64,000 bases of DNA, taken from positions 124,001-188,000 of the forward strand of contig JAJSPD010000073.1 in NCBI GenBank assembly GCA_021307315.1, written 5' to 3'. This stretch comes from Bisporella sp. PMI_857 (Eukaryota > Ascomycota > Leotiomycetes > Helotiales > Helotiaceae). Within the stretch, counting starts at the first letter, position 1, and every line of letters begins with the position of its first letter. Below the pieces are notes generated by a model. It was given only the letters and a program-made list of their open reading frames with translations, did no database searches and had not been told where the DNA came from. Shown piece after piece: positions 21,227-33,340 of this stretch. The position numbers and the translations under genes are program-made.

Positions 21227-22519
21227 ACATTCAGTGTTGGCTGATAGCACAAGTACTCACTTAACAATCCTAGTATACCGCTCAACCATTCTTGAGTCTC
21301 AGCCAAGTTGCCGATTCCACTGCTGTTGATGACTTGGTGTAAGCCAAGCGGCGCAGAAATCGTGGGGCTGATGGCTTGGAGGATGGGCCTAGAAAAGAGA
21401 GTTCAGTCGGCCGTTCTCATGAAAAAGGTGTCTCCTACTGAACCAGTAAACTTGAAGGAGCTCATCAATACGAAAAATAGGCGACGAAAGCTCTCTTAGG
21501 ATTGTATGCCTAGTTGAGGAAGGCACGGTCTATTATGGGTTGGACACTCCGACTATGATGTGATCGGAGTTGTACTGTACGTCTTGCCGTACACGGTAGA
21601 CATCAGGCAGTTTGTTCGAGTTGGTCACATTTTCCTAGCCTCTCCAGTGTCCACTACGATTTTAGTCCTGGTATTGTTTATCAGTAGTTCTACCTTCCTC
21701 TGTTTTATGGTTGCCAAAATATCTTACTTCTGACGACGCGCCATACGTTGTGAGGTTGCTTCAAGGTGGAGATTCTTTCAATGCCCGAGCTTCATGAATG
21801 TGATGGCTATTTGGTAAATGACTAATCTCTCTGAGTATGGCTAGTTTTCTGGTAGCCCTTCCTATCGTGTTTATGTAGTAGAATTAGCCAGAGATGAGAT
21901 GGATATTTATCTTCCAACTTAGATCTCCGGTTCATTTATCGTAGCGTACATCCTTGACATGTTGATGCCGCCTCTTGTCTTTATATCACATCCAAATCAA
22001 CAATAGCATAATCCCAAACGCAGAAGGGCGAGACAGATGGAGAGATAATAATCATGCCTTTGATTTATTCTTTCTAAGTACCCTAGGCTAGTAGCTCAAA
22101 GTATGCATAGCAAATAATAACCATCATATCAAAGCTACTAAAAGCAAGCATGACGTCACCCTAGTTGCCACCGCCTTCCTGATTTTGGAGAAGGAAGAGG
22201 GTTGTGAATTGGTTGAGCGCCACGGACAACGGCCACCAGCAACGAAAGTAGCGTGTCGATTTCCGGTCCGTATAAACACCAAGGTAAGATTGGTGACTGG
22301 AATATGGTAGGGGTCTGGGATTAGGAAAGTAGAAGCAAGTGGAATGGGAATTGCACCAGAGTCGAGCCCTTGGGTAGTGATCTATTAATTGGTGGCCGGG
22401 TTATATTCGCTTCAGGAAATTGTGGCAAAGGTCGTGGACTATCACCTAGCGTTAGTGGTAGGTTTAATCTATACAGGGCCTCGCCGTGCTCATCGAAATC
22501 GCCTAAGATGCGCGGTGGT
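21227..22519. other. Gene-poor interval
   Basis: AT-rich sequence with scattered short frames and no domain that I can recognise. A frame at 22321-22548 on the minus strand overlaps the tail of the kinase relic in another frame and I do not support it as a gene. Confidence 0.45.
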
Positions 22520-24375
22520 CTATCGGGGAAGTCTCGTATTTCGTGCACTTAGAAGAGGCAGCATGATCTCGATCTCATTCAAAAGGAAGCGGGGATCTGG
22601 GTGCTCCACTGAGTCCTCGGCGAGACAGCGATGAACAAGCTCTATCAAATAAGTACTATATCTAGTGTTGAGTATCTTTGGGCCATAAGTCCGGAAAGCC
22701 ACATTTTGCTGAGCTGCAGGGAGATTTGGATACGAAGTAGTGCTAGTATTAAACCTTCTCTGTTGTAGGCCAGGTAATAATTGCCCGGCTTGATTTCTAG
22801 TTTGGATTCCATATCTTCCTTCACTTGAAGTAAGCATTAGCTGGTAAATGACAGCTCCGACTTGCCAGATATTGGTCTTTGGTCCCACGCTTTGACTATG
22901 TCGAGGCTAGTCGTGGTTACTAGTAGTATAGAGGTCGCAGCAATATTTCTCGTTTCCTCCATAGCTGCAATAGTAAGAGTGCGGATTGGTGTGATACCTA
23001 CGTTGGATGACCTATAAATAATTGATCCTGTGGAGGTCAAACGAATACTCTTGTGAAAAAGCTCATTGGATCAGAACAATCTTTAGGGGACAAAGCACCC
23101 TACCTTCCCTCTCCAACAGCATTCATTGAAAACAGCGCGACTGTTAAGATGATTTGGCCTAACTCCAGCGCTTAGAAGTAATTGAGAGAGTCCAAAGTCG
23201 CTAATTTATATACCTATCAGTGGATTTTAAACATGCTTATTGCACTGAATACGTATTTTGAACGTTGCCATACGCCGGTGATCACCATCGCCATCATGCT
23301 CCCCAATGAAGATTGTAAGGTTATTTAGCAGCAGCTAACATCTAGACATTAGGGAGACCAAAAGTATTCATGTCTGACGGGTCTAGATCAAAATGTACCA
23401 ACCATTTGCCCCCTGAAGCTGCCCATATGGTGCGGCTGGAGCAAACCCTTCAACCTAGAGTGAGAAGCTTAATTAATCTGATAAACAATTTCAGGAGAGA
23501 GTCAATGAACTCAATCCATGCGCAAGACCAGAAATACCCATGGCAAGACAATGAAAAATTCTCCAACAAGCCACCGTCGGTAAAACCGATGCTACATGCT
23601 AGAACTCAACAACTTTAAGGTGTTGAAATACAAGGGTAGTGATTTCACGCACAATCTGCTCCTCTGAGATATGATAGCCTGGTGTTATCTTGAGCCTTTC
23701 TTGCAAGTCCCCGTCTCTACGGTACTCCCTATGAGTTACGAACTAAGGCAGCTTGTATCATGATAAAAGAATTGCGTTTAAGATAGAGTATTAGAAACTC
23801 TGGCAAGATGTAGCCTGCGCCTTGCAGATTCAGAAGAGACGGCAGTCTGTCTAGTTCCACCCTATGCTGACTTAAATGGCAGATTGAAGAGCAATAGAAT
23901 ACATAAAGAGCATGATACTTACATATAGATTCGAGTAACCTCTTTAAAACGATCATAACCAAACCAACTCCAGGATTGTTTGAGTAGGGTGTCTCACCTA
24001 TATGATGCGGTCCGCTTCCGTCATCTCCGTGGATTGCTTTGTAGGGTTTTACACAGATCCATGCCGCCTTGGTTCATGATCATGGACATTGCACGGCTCT
24101 CATTGCATACGCCTGGATCTATCTTAAGCTCTGCTTTATGATGGTGTCCTGCGGTTCGAGTCTGAACCAGACCCCTCCTCTTCTATAACCTCTTCTTCGT
24201 GCTTTGGTATTCATCCACAACCCAGCAATACCATTGCCTCCCGCTCTTACTGCTTTGGCGGGCTGCCATTTTTGGTCATGATCAGCCCAATTTCGCGACT
24301 GAAATAACCATTCTATCTGTTCGTCGGTTTCATAACCAACGTGGACTGCTGCTCTAGCATCAAGTTGTCAGCTTT
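22520..24375 (-). pseudogene. Broken protein kinase gene
   Basis: Kinase landmarks occur in order on the minus strand but in different frames with stops between them. A P-loop-like RAGGNGIAGLW with a following TIIKQ (beta-3 Lys) lies at about 24250-24130. After an in-frame TAG at 24121-24119, an alpha-C-like ESRAMSMIMNQGG lies at about 24090-24040. A catalytic-loop remnant WLVHFDLDPSDMN is at about 23408-23370, ISDFGLSQLL at about 23205-23175, and the C-lobe GPKTNIWQVGAVIYQLM through HRCLAEDSVEHPDPRFLL is at about 22888-22560. Some gaps may be introns, but the frameshift directly after the N-lobe and the stop before the C-lobe cannot all be spliced away convincingly. I read it as a decayed fungal kinase of the type with a DLDP catalytic loop. 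Confidence 0.6.
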
Positions 24376-24865
24376 ACAAGCTCGAGAGAATAGTAAAAAG
24401 AGAGATATATATATTATCGGACACCTTTTAGTATGGAAGCCGACTAGCTTGAACAAAGTCTACGAAAATGCCGATATGGAGGAGATATAGCTGCTGACAC
24501 CATATCGTACGTTACGCGGCATTGTGAGTCATTCTCGAAAGAGAAGTAATGGGATAGCTGAATACCAATTGAGGAACCTCCCTCTTAGCCCAATGTTGTT
24601 GCTCGGGCTCTAGAAACGTGGTTCTTTGTTTGGTTATGGACGATTGCTAATTTCAAATTCTCCCAATACAGTCTCGACAAAGCGATTAATATCAACTGTA
24701 AAAACAAAGAGGTACACAAAAGTCAAAGAACTAATGATAGAGAGAATATCAGGTACGACTTGTTCAGGTGATGAAGCACTATAGCTATGTAAATTTTCTT
24801 ACAATAGAGAATTCAGTGACCACTAATGCTTCGTCCGTTTGATTGAATTATTTGTATTAGCAGTT
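24376..24865. other. Spacer between kinase relic and aminotransferase
   Basis: About 490 bp, AT-rich. It probably holds the aminotransferase 3' untranslated region and leftover 5' sequence of the kinase relic. No gene or repeat seen. Confidence 0.45.
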
Positions 24866-26322
24866 TCATGTCAGATACTCCTCTATATAAAGTGCTAACT
24901 TTTTCAAGGCTTCTTGAAGAACAGCGGTCTCGCACACAAATCCTATGCGGACAAACCCTTTAAATTCTTCTCCAAAACATTTTGAGCCTGGCAAAACCAT
25001 GACTTTGGTCTTCTCGATGAGATCAATGCATAATTGGACATCATCTAAAGGCTTGCCTTTCCGCTGAAATCGAATGAAAGCCGTTGTTCCGCCGGTTGGT
25101 TTCACCCATGAGCAAAGCCAGCCATGCTCTTTTACAAACTCGTCCAAAAAAGCGACATTATCCTTCGCAAGCTGTATGTTTCGTTTGAGAAGGGCGTGAA
25201 GCACTGATTGCGATAAGGCATAGGATGCTACTTGATCATCTAGCTGTGATACAGAGATCGTGGTGTAATCTCGAGCAGAAGCAATGGCCTCGGTGATACC
25301 TTGTTCTCGTGTAGCTATCCAGCCGATCCGGATACCGGCCAAAGAATAAGCTTTGGACATGGATCCTGTGACAATTGTCCTTGAATAGCCTAATGAAAGT
25401 AGTGACGGAGGGAACTCTTGATCTGCTGGTGATATACCATGGAATAGTGGCCGATATACTTCGTCAGAAAGAACAATTATATCTCGTTCTTTGGCAAAGT
25501 TCACTAATTCCTGCAGCACGGACTTCGGAGTTGTAGCCCCAGCTACAAAGGATCAATGTTAGTCGAAACTCTATTTGAAAGTAAACCAAGGCTTACGGCC
25601 GCTCTGCTTAGAGTAGTATATGTTAAGGACATGCAGGTGTAGAGTGAATAGAAGATTCATAAAATTTGAAGGTCCAACATGCCAACAGCCACCACGGCCA
25701 TATCTCAGAAAAGGGGCAAATCTCAGTCCTGAGGTATATCTCCCTATTACTTACTGGGATTGTTCGGATTATTGATGATGATCATTTTCGTGTTTTCCTT
25801 AACCAAACTGTCCAGCTCCTTCACGTCTGGGATATATTTTTTGTCTTTTTGCAATCTCCACAGAGACACTTCTGCCCCAAGACTTTTGGGTACAGCATAG
25901 AGCTGTTGGTAGGTAGGATACATGCAAATGACATGATCTTCTGGGCCGATCAGAGTATATAGTAAGAGGAAATTCGCAGCGATGGCCCCAGGTGTGATGA
26001 GGATATTTTCAGCTGAGAGGGGCGATGCAGTTCTTGCAGAGTACAAGGCAGACAAGCGCCCGCGAAGAGTATCTGATCCTCTAATAGCACCATATGTAAG
26101 TTTTGTAGAGGTATTGAGCGGTGGCTTGACATTCGGATCTTCACAAAGTCCAACTAGGTCGTCTATAGAAATGCTTGCCGCACAGGTCTCGGCGATATTG
26201 AGAACTCCTGGGGTGATTTCATACTTGTCCATCCACTGCAAGGCCAGTCAGTTGGTATCTAGACAGGTAGAGGAAGCAGAAGCACATACTTGTTCGACAT
26301 CGAAAGGCTCAATTTTGACCAT
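24866..26322 (-). CDS. PLP-dependent class I/II aminotransferase
   Basis: Three exons: 26322-26290 (11 codons, MVKIEPFDVEQ), 26235-25755 and 25542-24866, giving 396 aa, the normal length for fold-type I aminotransferases. Motifs seen: a YGAIRG substrate/PLP loop, the NNPNNPTGATTP turn assembled across the second intron, DEVYRPLF with the Asp that contacts the PLP pyridine nitrogen, and GSMSKAYSLAGIRIGW with the Schiff-base lysine. The C-terminal Arg in FVRIGFV would bind the substrate carboxylate. No signal peptide. The substrate cannot be assigned; it resembles the capreomycidine-synthase/aspartate-aminotransferase-like group found in fungi. It is divergent from the ABC transporter starting at 26978, with a 655-bp shared upstream region. 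Confidence 0.9.
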
Positions 26323-26977
26323 GATGACCTAGAGAAAGAGGTATTGATAGGCGTGCCCCGCACCGGCACTCTTGCGATACTCGGTAATGGCAAGGTTATA
26401 ATAAGACACTATTCTGTGAAATGTAGAGTTGTAGCTGGGAACGGAATTTGTACTCTACCGTCGTTTCGTAATATCCGGACCAGAACAGAACTCGTAGTGC
26501 AATAGATCAATTCCGTAGCCCACTTTGATATACTATATAGGATTGCGTTCACTAGTCTCTGTGCAGTTACAGGTACAGGTACACATACACGTCCTGGTAC
26601 GGGCCGCGATAAACTCAGATGGATGTGGCACACGTGAAGTGGGGGAGCTGAGGTGCCTTTGGTGGAAGATTGAGGTCATGATCCTTGTTATACACCAAAC
26701 CCCAAGCCCCAACCACCGCGGTTCAGGCCACAATTTGGTGGCACAACCATCTACATCCACGACTCTTTCTAGGTAGACATCTTTCTTAGGTTGCCACCCA
26801 AAGCAGCTCCTACGTCCTTTGCGCATTCATCTTTTCATTCACATTCTTCTGCCTTTTGCCGGGATTTGTCACGAAATACGCTCCAGCTTTCGTTGTGAGT
26901 TGTATGGCGTAAACACAGCTCCCCATCTTATCTTGAGCCAAGCTCCCAACATCACCAATTCGAGAATTCGAGGACAG
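26323..26977. promoter_or_regulatory. Divergent intergenic region, aminotransferase / ABC transporter
   Basis: Must contain both promoters. CACGTG occurs near 26628-26633 and a pyrimidine-rich stretch lies near 26826-26860 ahead of the transporter start. An upstream in-frame ATG at 26903 could extend the transporter leader, but I use 26978 because it begins a signal peptide. Confidence 0.4.
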
Positions 26978-29900
26978 ATGCAGCCGCTACGGCTTAAGGC
27001 AGCAGCCCTGGCGGCTCTGTCGCTGGTCTCTGCAGCTTATGGATATGGCAACTATTCTACAGTGGATATGATGAGAGCCCAGAGCTCGCTATTGGGCATT
27101 CGGGATGAGGACTGTCCACCATGGTATGATATGCGCAACTCTGTCCTATATCTGTTGAGTATGATACTAAGTGCCGTAGTTTCAATTGCTTACTACCAAA
27201 ATTTACCTGTGGACAATATGCAGAGTGCCAACAGTATGATGGCAAGTGCTCATGTCCTTCTGGATTTGGAGGAGAAGACTGTTTGTCTCCAGGTTAATAC
27301 CCTGATCTATCTGCCACTTAACATGCTAATGTTATCTAGTTTGTGGATCTTTGGCAGATGGCAAAGACCGACCTATGCGATCAGGCGATTACTGCGAGTG
27401 TGCTGAAGGGTGGACTGGTATAAATTGTAATGTCTGCACAAATAACCTGGCATGCAATGCTTTGATGCCTGGAGATGCGACAGGAGGGGTCTGCTATCAG
27501 AATGGCGAAGTTGTAAAGCAAAACTACCAGATATGCGACGTGACCAACGTCAAGATTGTGGAGATTCTAGATGGAAGGCGGCCACAAGTTACCTTTACTT
27601 GTGACGCCGAGGACTCCACTTGCGATTTTCAATGTAAGTGAAGTTACTTTACGCCTCCGACACAATGAGCTGACTTAACATAGTCTGGGTTGAGCATAAG
27701 GAGTCTTTCTATTGTCACCTTAATACGTGTGAATCGAGCGCCGACAATTCTTACTCCCAGAACGGTACAAGCTATAAATGCGAGAACATTGAATGCAGTT
27801 GTATCGCTGACCGCATGCTATGCGGTGAAGGTGGATCAGTTGACATCAGCGATTTTCTGGTCGAAGAAATCAAAGGCCCAGCAACATTCAGCTGCTTGCA
27901 GAAAAACGGAGGGAGTAATGACTGCAAGTTCAAAGAGCCAGCAATGGATCAGCTAATACAGCAGATTTTTGGAGATAGTAGTATTTTCATTGATTGCCAG
28001 GCAGGAGAATGTCTTCATGAAACCCAAGTTCCGGGTTTCGAACGTCCCGTAAAGAAGATCAATACACCTCTGATTGCTGGGGTCATAGCTGGAGCCTCAC
28101 TCTTCGTAGTTGCGGTCATTTTGGCCGTATGGTATCTATCCCGGAGACAATACAAGTACGGGCCTATCCATTTGGACGACTCTGATGATGAAGGAACAAA
28201 ACTCATGACCGACCACAAACCGGCATCCTTATACTTTGACGAGGTATCGTATAAGCTGAACGGGAAACAAATATTGTCTGGTATTCACGGTGTTGCTCAC
28301 CCAGGGGAGATCATGGCCATCATGGGAGCGTCAGGCGCTGGAAAAACTACGTTTCTTGATATCCTAGCGCGGAAAAACAAACGGGGGACCGTTGGAGGCA
28401 ACTTCTATGTGAATGGTGAAAAGGTCAATGACTCTGAGTACAAGAGTGTTGTTGGTTTTGTTGATCAAGAGGACTCTATGCTACCTACACTCACCGTTCA
28501 TGAGACCATCATGACTAGCGCTTTACTCCGACTTCCTCGAGGCATGGGTAGGGCAGCCAAAGAGCAACGAGTTCACGAAGTTGAGAAACAGCTGGGAATT
28601 TCTCATATTAAAGATTCCTTAATAGGCTCCGAAGAGGGCAAGGGTCGAGGAATCTCTGGTGGTGAGAAACGAAGGGTTGGAATCGCGTGCGAGCTTGTCA
28701 CCAGTCCGAGTATCCTGTTTCTGGATGAGCCGACAAGCGGACTCGACGCCTATAATGCATTCAATGTCATAGAGTGTCTAGTCACTCTAGCCAAAACCTA
28801 CAAGCGGACCGTTATATTTACCATTCATCAGCCAAGATCTAACATAGTAGCTTTGTTCGATCGGCTCCTCCTTCTAGCAAAAGGAAAGACTGTTTATTCT
28901 GGCGAGTTCGCGCAGTGCCAGGACTTTTTTGATCATATTGGCTATGCCTGTCCTCCTGGCTTCAATATTGCAGACTACTTGGTTGACTTGACCATGCATG
29001 CCGGTACTCCTCACACGCCATTAGATACGGGTATTCCAGGTTTTGAGCCGGATGCCAGCAGCAGCGTTGGCCCAAGTAGTACACGAGCTGTTAAGTCAAT
29101 TGCAAGCATTGGCGGCGGCAGTATAGAGGAAGGTATAGTCGTTGGTAGTCCGAGTGACTCGGTCCGTCGACCCAAAGGCAAACGGAGGGACTCTGTCAAA
29201 GCGAAGCAAGAGCGGGAGTTGTACACACGCAGGAAGAGCGGCATGGAAACCCCAGGCTCAGCAATTGAAGAGACGCCTCTGGATCCAAATGCCACAGCTG
29301 CGGAACAATGGCTACGTCTTTCAAGGCAGAAAGTTGGCCATGTTCCTCAGCACACTATAGAAGACCCTGACAACCTACCGCCTGCAGCGCCTGATACTGG
29401 TACTGATCTTGATATCATTGTTGCTGCATACGCAAATTCAGAGATAGCCGCGAACATCAACAATGATATTCATGCTGCTATCTCTAGCGCCCAAGATGCG
29501 AATGGTTATTCAAATGGTCATACCGTTGTAGCTAGTTCTGGAGGCACTATGGGAAGAGGGTATGCAAGGGTCAGCTACTTGAGGCAGTTTATTATCCTGT
29601 CACAACGTACCTGGAGAAATCTATATCGAAATCCAATGTTGATGCTAACGCATTACGCCATCGCGATCCTGCTAGCAGTGCTCTCAGGCTATTTATTCTA
29701 CGGACTGACAGATGATATCCCTGGGTTTCAAAATCGACTCGGTCTATTCTTTTTCATCCTTGCACTTTTTGGATTCAGCACCCTTTCCAGCTTGAACGTG
29801 TTCGCAACCGAAAGGCTTGTATTTGTGCGCGAGAGAGCTAACGGGTATTATTCACCCATTACATATTTCGCCGCCAAAGTAATTTTCGATATCGTCCCTC

Positions 29901-30406
29901 TTCGTATCATTCCACCCCTGATCATGGGATCAATCCTCTATCCGATGACCGGGCTGGTGCCGGACTGGACACACTTTTTTAAATTCATTCTGGTGTTGGT
30001 CCTATTCAACCTCGCTGCAGCTGGCATCTGCCTCTTCATAGGAATTGTGTGCAAAGATCAAGGCGTAGCAAGCTTGATCGGAAGCCTAGTCATGCTTTTT
30101 AGCTTACTCTTCGCTGGGTTACTGCTCAATCATGACGCAATTCCTAAGTCTGCGCTTTGGCTGCAGTCGCTTTCAATTTTCCACTACGGCTTCGAGTCCC
30201 TCATTGTTAATGAGGTTACATACCTCACACTAACGGACCGAAAGTATGGTCTTGATATCAGCGTTCCTGGAGCTACGATTCTAAGCTCTTTTGGATTTGA
30301 CACGCAATCTTACTATCCAGACATTACCCGCTTAGCGATATTTGGAGGCTCCTTCATCCTACTAGCATATATTGCGATGCATATCCTTTTAGTTGAAAGA
30401 CGATAG
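26978..30406 (+). CDS. ABC transporter, ABCG half-type with EGF-like Cys-rich N-terminus (ADP1-like)
   Basis: Four exons: 26978-27123, 27180-27292, 27340-27633 and 27684-30406, giving 1091 aa (budding-yeast Adp1 is about 1050). Signal peptide [21 protein letters not shown] Cys-rich luminal region with EGF-like spacing spans roughly residues 48-280 ([34 protein letters not shown]). A first membrane segment lies at about 313-336. The nucleotide-binding domain has Walker [10 protein letters not shown] at 399-407, signature ISGGEKRR near 508, Walker [13 protein letters not shown] and an H-loop TIHQPRS. A long Ser/Pro-rich linker precedes the ABC2 membrane domain with about six helices. Layout and length identify the ADP1-like branch. 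Membrane location is secure from the sequence; the substrate is not known. Confidence 0.9.
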
Positions 30407-30857
30407 ATGATATTGGACTTTACTGTGTATTTACACCATTTTCTATTCATAAGCATATTGGCGGAGTTTGGGAGTTGCTGTAGTATATATTTCTAGTCTA
30501 TAGATGACCTGGCAATCATACATAATATTCTAACTTTTATGATGTCATATGACAGCACTAGACCAGTTTACTTCAGCATTTCATACAAGATATGCTTTTC
30601 ATTGACATTGATTCTTAGACTTTGTGCTCGTTTATTCATCCACACTGTCAGGCGCGGTACCAATGTTTAGTGACTGTCATTAGTTTGTTCTCGATATTCA
30701 TCACTTTCGAGGAATCGTTGATATAGTACCTTTCGTGAATACGGCTGATTTAACCACTATAATTTTTCTACTTGAAATCAGCCGTCAAGTTGTATTTTGG
30801 CGCTGAATTGTTTTCATAAAACTTTCAAAGTCAAAAATGAATCCTTCGCGTCTTCGG
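30407..30857. other. 3' intergenic region with a hairpin
   Basis: AT-rich 450-bp spacer between the ends of two convergent loci. It holds the inverted repeat at 30741-30785 and no frame worth reporting. Confidence 0.5.
30741..30785. repeat. 11-bp perfect inverted repeat
   Basis: ACGGCTGATTT (30741-30751) and AAATCAGCCGT (30775-30785) are exact reverse complements with a 23-nt AT-rich loop. It lies between convergent transcription units. It could be a transcript-end hairpin, a small mobile-element remnant or a binding site. Confidence 0.55.
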
Positions 30858-33340
30858 TCATCGTCCCTCAAATGGCGATCTCATGTACTGGACAACTCGA
30901 GTTCCCCATTGTATCCAGTCGGTTATGATGGCATTCCACCCAGATGAGCCAGACTGGAGTCGAGCTAATACTCCAACATACTTTTCTAAGTTGTCTACGC
31001 GACCAGCCCAATCCATGTATTCATTCGCCTCCAAGGCAAGTATCACTGTTTGGGCGCGAGTTTCGGCGAGTATAGAGATGCCATTAGCATTTATCACAGT
31101 TGTGCATGAAGCTTGAATCGCTTGTACATCGCCGTCTCTCTCACAAGCAGTTCTAGCGTGTTGTAATGTAGCTGGTTCGTTTATGTCAGGCAGATTCTGT
31201 ATAGTCATGGTCGGGCTAAGCAGCCTTAGGCGACAATACTCGAGGGAAATTTTATCTTCAAAGAGGGTTTGTCTGGCTGGCGTACCATCTAGCTACTCCG
31301 AATTTTTGTAAAGCTCTGTCGTAAATATTCGCATCCCTCTATTTCATATGAGTAAAGATCTTATATGGTTGGTATGGAGGTCGTTATCTGCTCGCTGGAG
31401 CGATTCTAGAGATATAATTATGTCTTTGTGCTTCTCTATTAAGTCATCAATTCTATTAGCTAATAAGTCAAGAACTTCGGATGAAATACTTTTGCCCTGT
31501 ATTGAAAGTAGTAGCTCGTCTATCTGGCGTGCACTTGCCGATCCCATTTGACTGGCTTTTCGAAAGTCGAGATTAGCTTGAAGTATCCTAAAAAGATTTT
31601 CTGCGAATGCGAGACTTCGTTTTTGATCTGGTGTCAAAGCAAGTATGTCCAGGTTATCTCCCAAAGGCATATTGAATAACCTTGTGCACTCTCCGACAGT
31701 GGCCAGTAGCCTTTCGTTATTGCTATTAATGTCGTAAGCCTCTATGGCTTCCTAAGATACAGAATATGTTGTTTTATAACACTCATTACTGTGATATAAC
31801 GAAGAAGCGGACGTTGAAAAGCCTGACTGATGATGGTCCAGAAATCCTCTTGTTGTAACATTGACCAAGTAGTAACTGGTACCGGATAGCTTGTCTGTGT
31901 GTTTATACATCCAGGCTGACGCAATATCGGCTCCCCGGATCCGCTCATATCTTTAAATGTGGGGAAATCGGTCTGGAGCCAATAACCAAGAGGCAGTCCT
32001 CTTATTCCAGGGAAAGGCTCCGAATTACATCCGTGGAGCTTTCGACTTCCGTCAGACCACGATACAACTTGAGTAACTTAGAGACTTACGACAAATTCTG
32101 CAGCCCAACCAAGTTCTGAAATTGCTTGTGTCTCGAAATACAGCTCTCTCCACTCGAAGTTAGAACCGGATATCTTTGCGAAAAATGGTATACCGAATGC
32201 ATGCATTACTTCATGATATAACTGTCAGACAAAAGATCAGCACAAAATTGCGCCACGACACTCTCAACTCACGGTGCTGGCTTCTTCCCATTCTATACGC
32301 ATCCGCTCAGCAGTATTCAAATCAGATCTGAATAGTGTATCAATTCTTTCATATTTCAAGAAGATCCAGATACCCCACCCAATTCTCATGTCTCTTTGAT
32401 TCTTTGGCTCTTGCATCTGCTCATCGTTCATGAGCGTCACAGCATAACCATTCGAATTCTTCCTGTTCTCGTCTAAGAGATTACCAAAATGAGGCTAGAA
32501 GTTTTGTCAGCCAGTAAATTCTAATTTAGTGAAAACAACACAAAAGTTCGGTGTCATTGCTACTTTTTTTTTTTTTAGTTCACCTCATGGCGCTCAGAAA
32601 ACTGTGCAGCCAAACTTCGAAGGCTCTTCTTCATGGGATTGTATTTTTTATGCCCATTTATTTGCAAAATAAAAGAGAATATTTCTTTTGACTTACTCCG
32701 CGCGGGTCGTGCTCTATGGAACAAAAGCCGAGTTTGAGATCAAACTGGTTCATTAGCTGTTCAAACGTTTTCTCTCGCTGGTGGTCTATTACAGCTTGTG
32801 AATCATGGATTGGTGCTGCATGAAAAGATATATAGTTGGCCTCATCCACATCTTTTGGGCGTCTTCGATGATTAGGAATGACTCAGCGTGGACCGTTCAT
32901 AATGGCATTATACTACAAAACAATCAAAAAACTTCCCATCACAACGAGTGCGATGAGCAAATACCCCAGGCAGAACATGCAGAGCTGTAAGCATTCTCGA
33001 AGCCAGCTTCAAACTCGGTAACATAATCCTCTCCACCTCCGGATAATGCATAACCCATTTACCCCTTGCATTCTTCAAATCATACAAATGATCTATCGTG
33101 AAAGCTGGGGTTGCGGGTCTTGTCAACCATCTGCTTCTTTGCAGTATCGGATGGATGTAGTTTCCCAGAGTGGCAACGGGCAATTCTCTGTCTGGTATCA
33201 CGTCCAATTCTAGCAAATCCTTGGATGAGAACTTCCAGAACTTCCTCTGTTGAAATTTAAGAGTGGCAATGCGTTGCTTGCTTTCGTCGATGCCGTATGT
33301 GCTTTTTGGATAGAGAAGATCGAGGGGCGTTAGATCGCTT
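30858..33340 (-). pseudogene. Broken gene for a large HExxH-containing protein
   Basis: Several coding-like segments on the minus strand connect by plausible introns: about 33312-32950 (LTPLDLLYPKSTYGIDE to LHVLPG), about 32870-32690, 32630-32590, 32495-32275, then 32220-32090 with LYHEVMHAFGIPFF. The HExxH zincin-like motif is at 32215-32201. An in-frame TAA at 32080-32078 follows, then another coding stretch (SWSDGSRKLHGCNSEPF...), a frameshift near 31750, another (EAYDINSNNERLL...), and a second frameshift near 31265 before a final 116-codon frame. The first exon has no start codon downstream of an in-frame TAA at about 33322. I infer a formerly intact gene of perhaps 750 residues, possibly a metallopeptidase-like protein, now inactive. 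Sequencing error could explain one break, but hardly all of them. Confidence 0.55.

Noticed and set aside
24148..24170. GGTTCGAGTC, resembling a tRNA T-arm
   Set aside because: No matching acceptor, D or anticodon arms. It lies in the coding remnant of the broken kinase.
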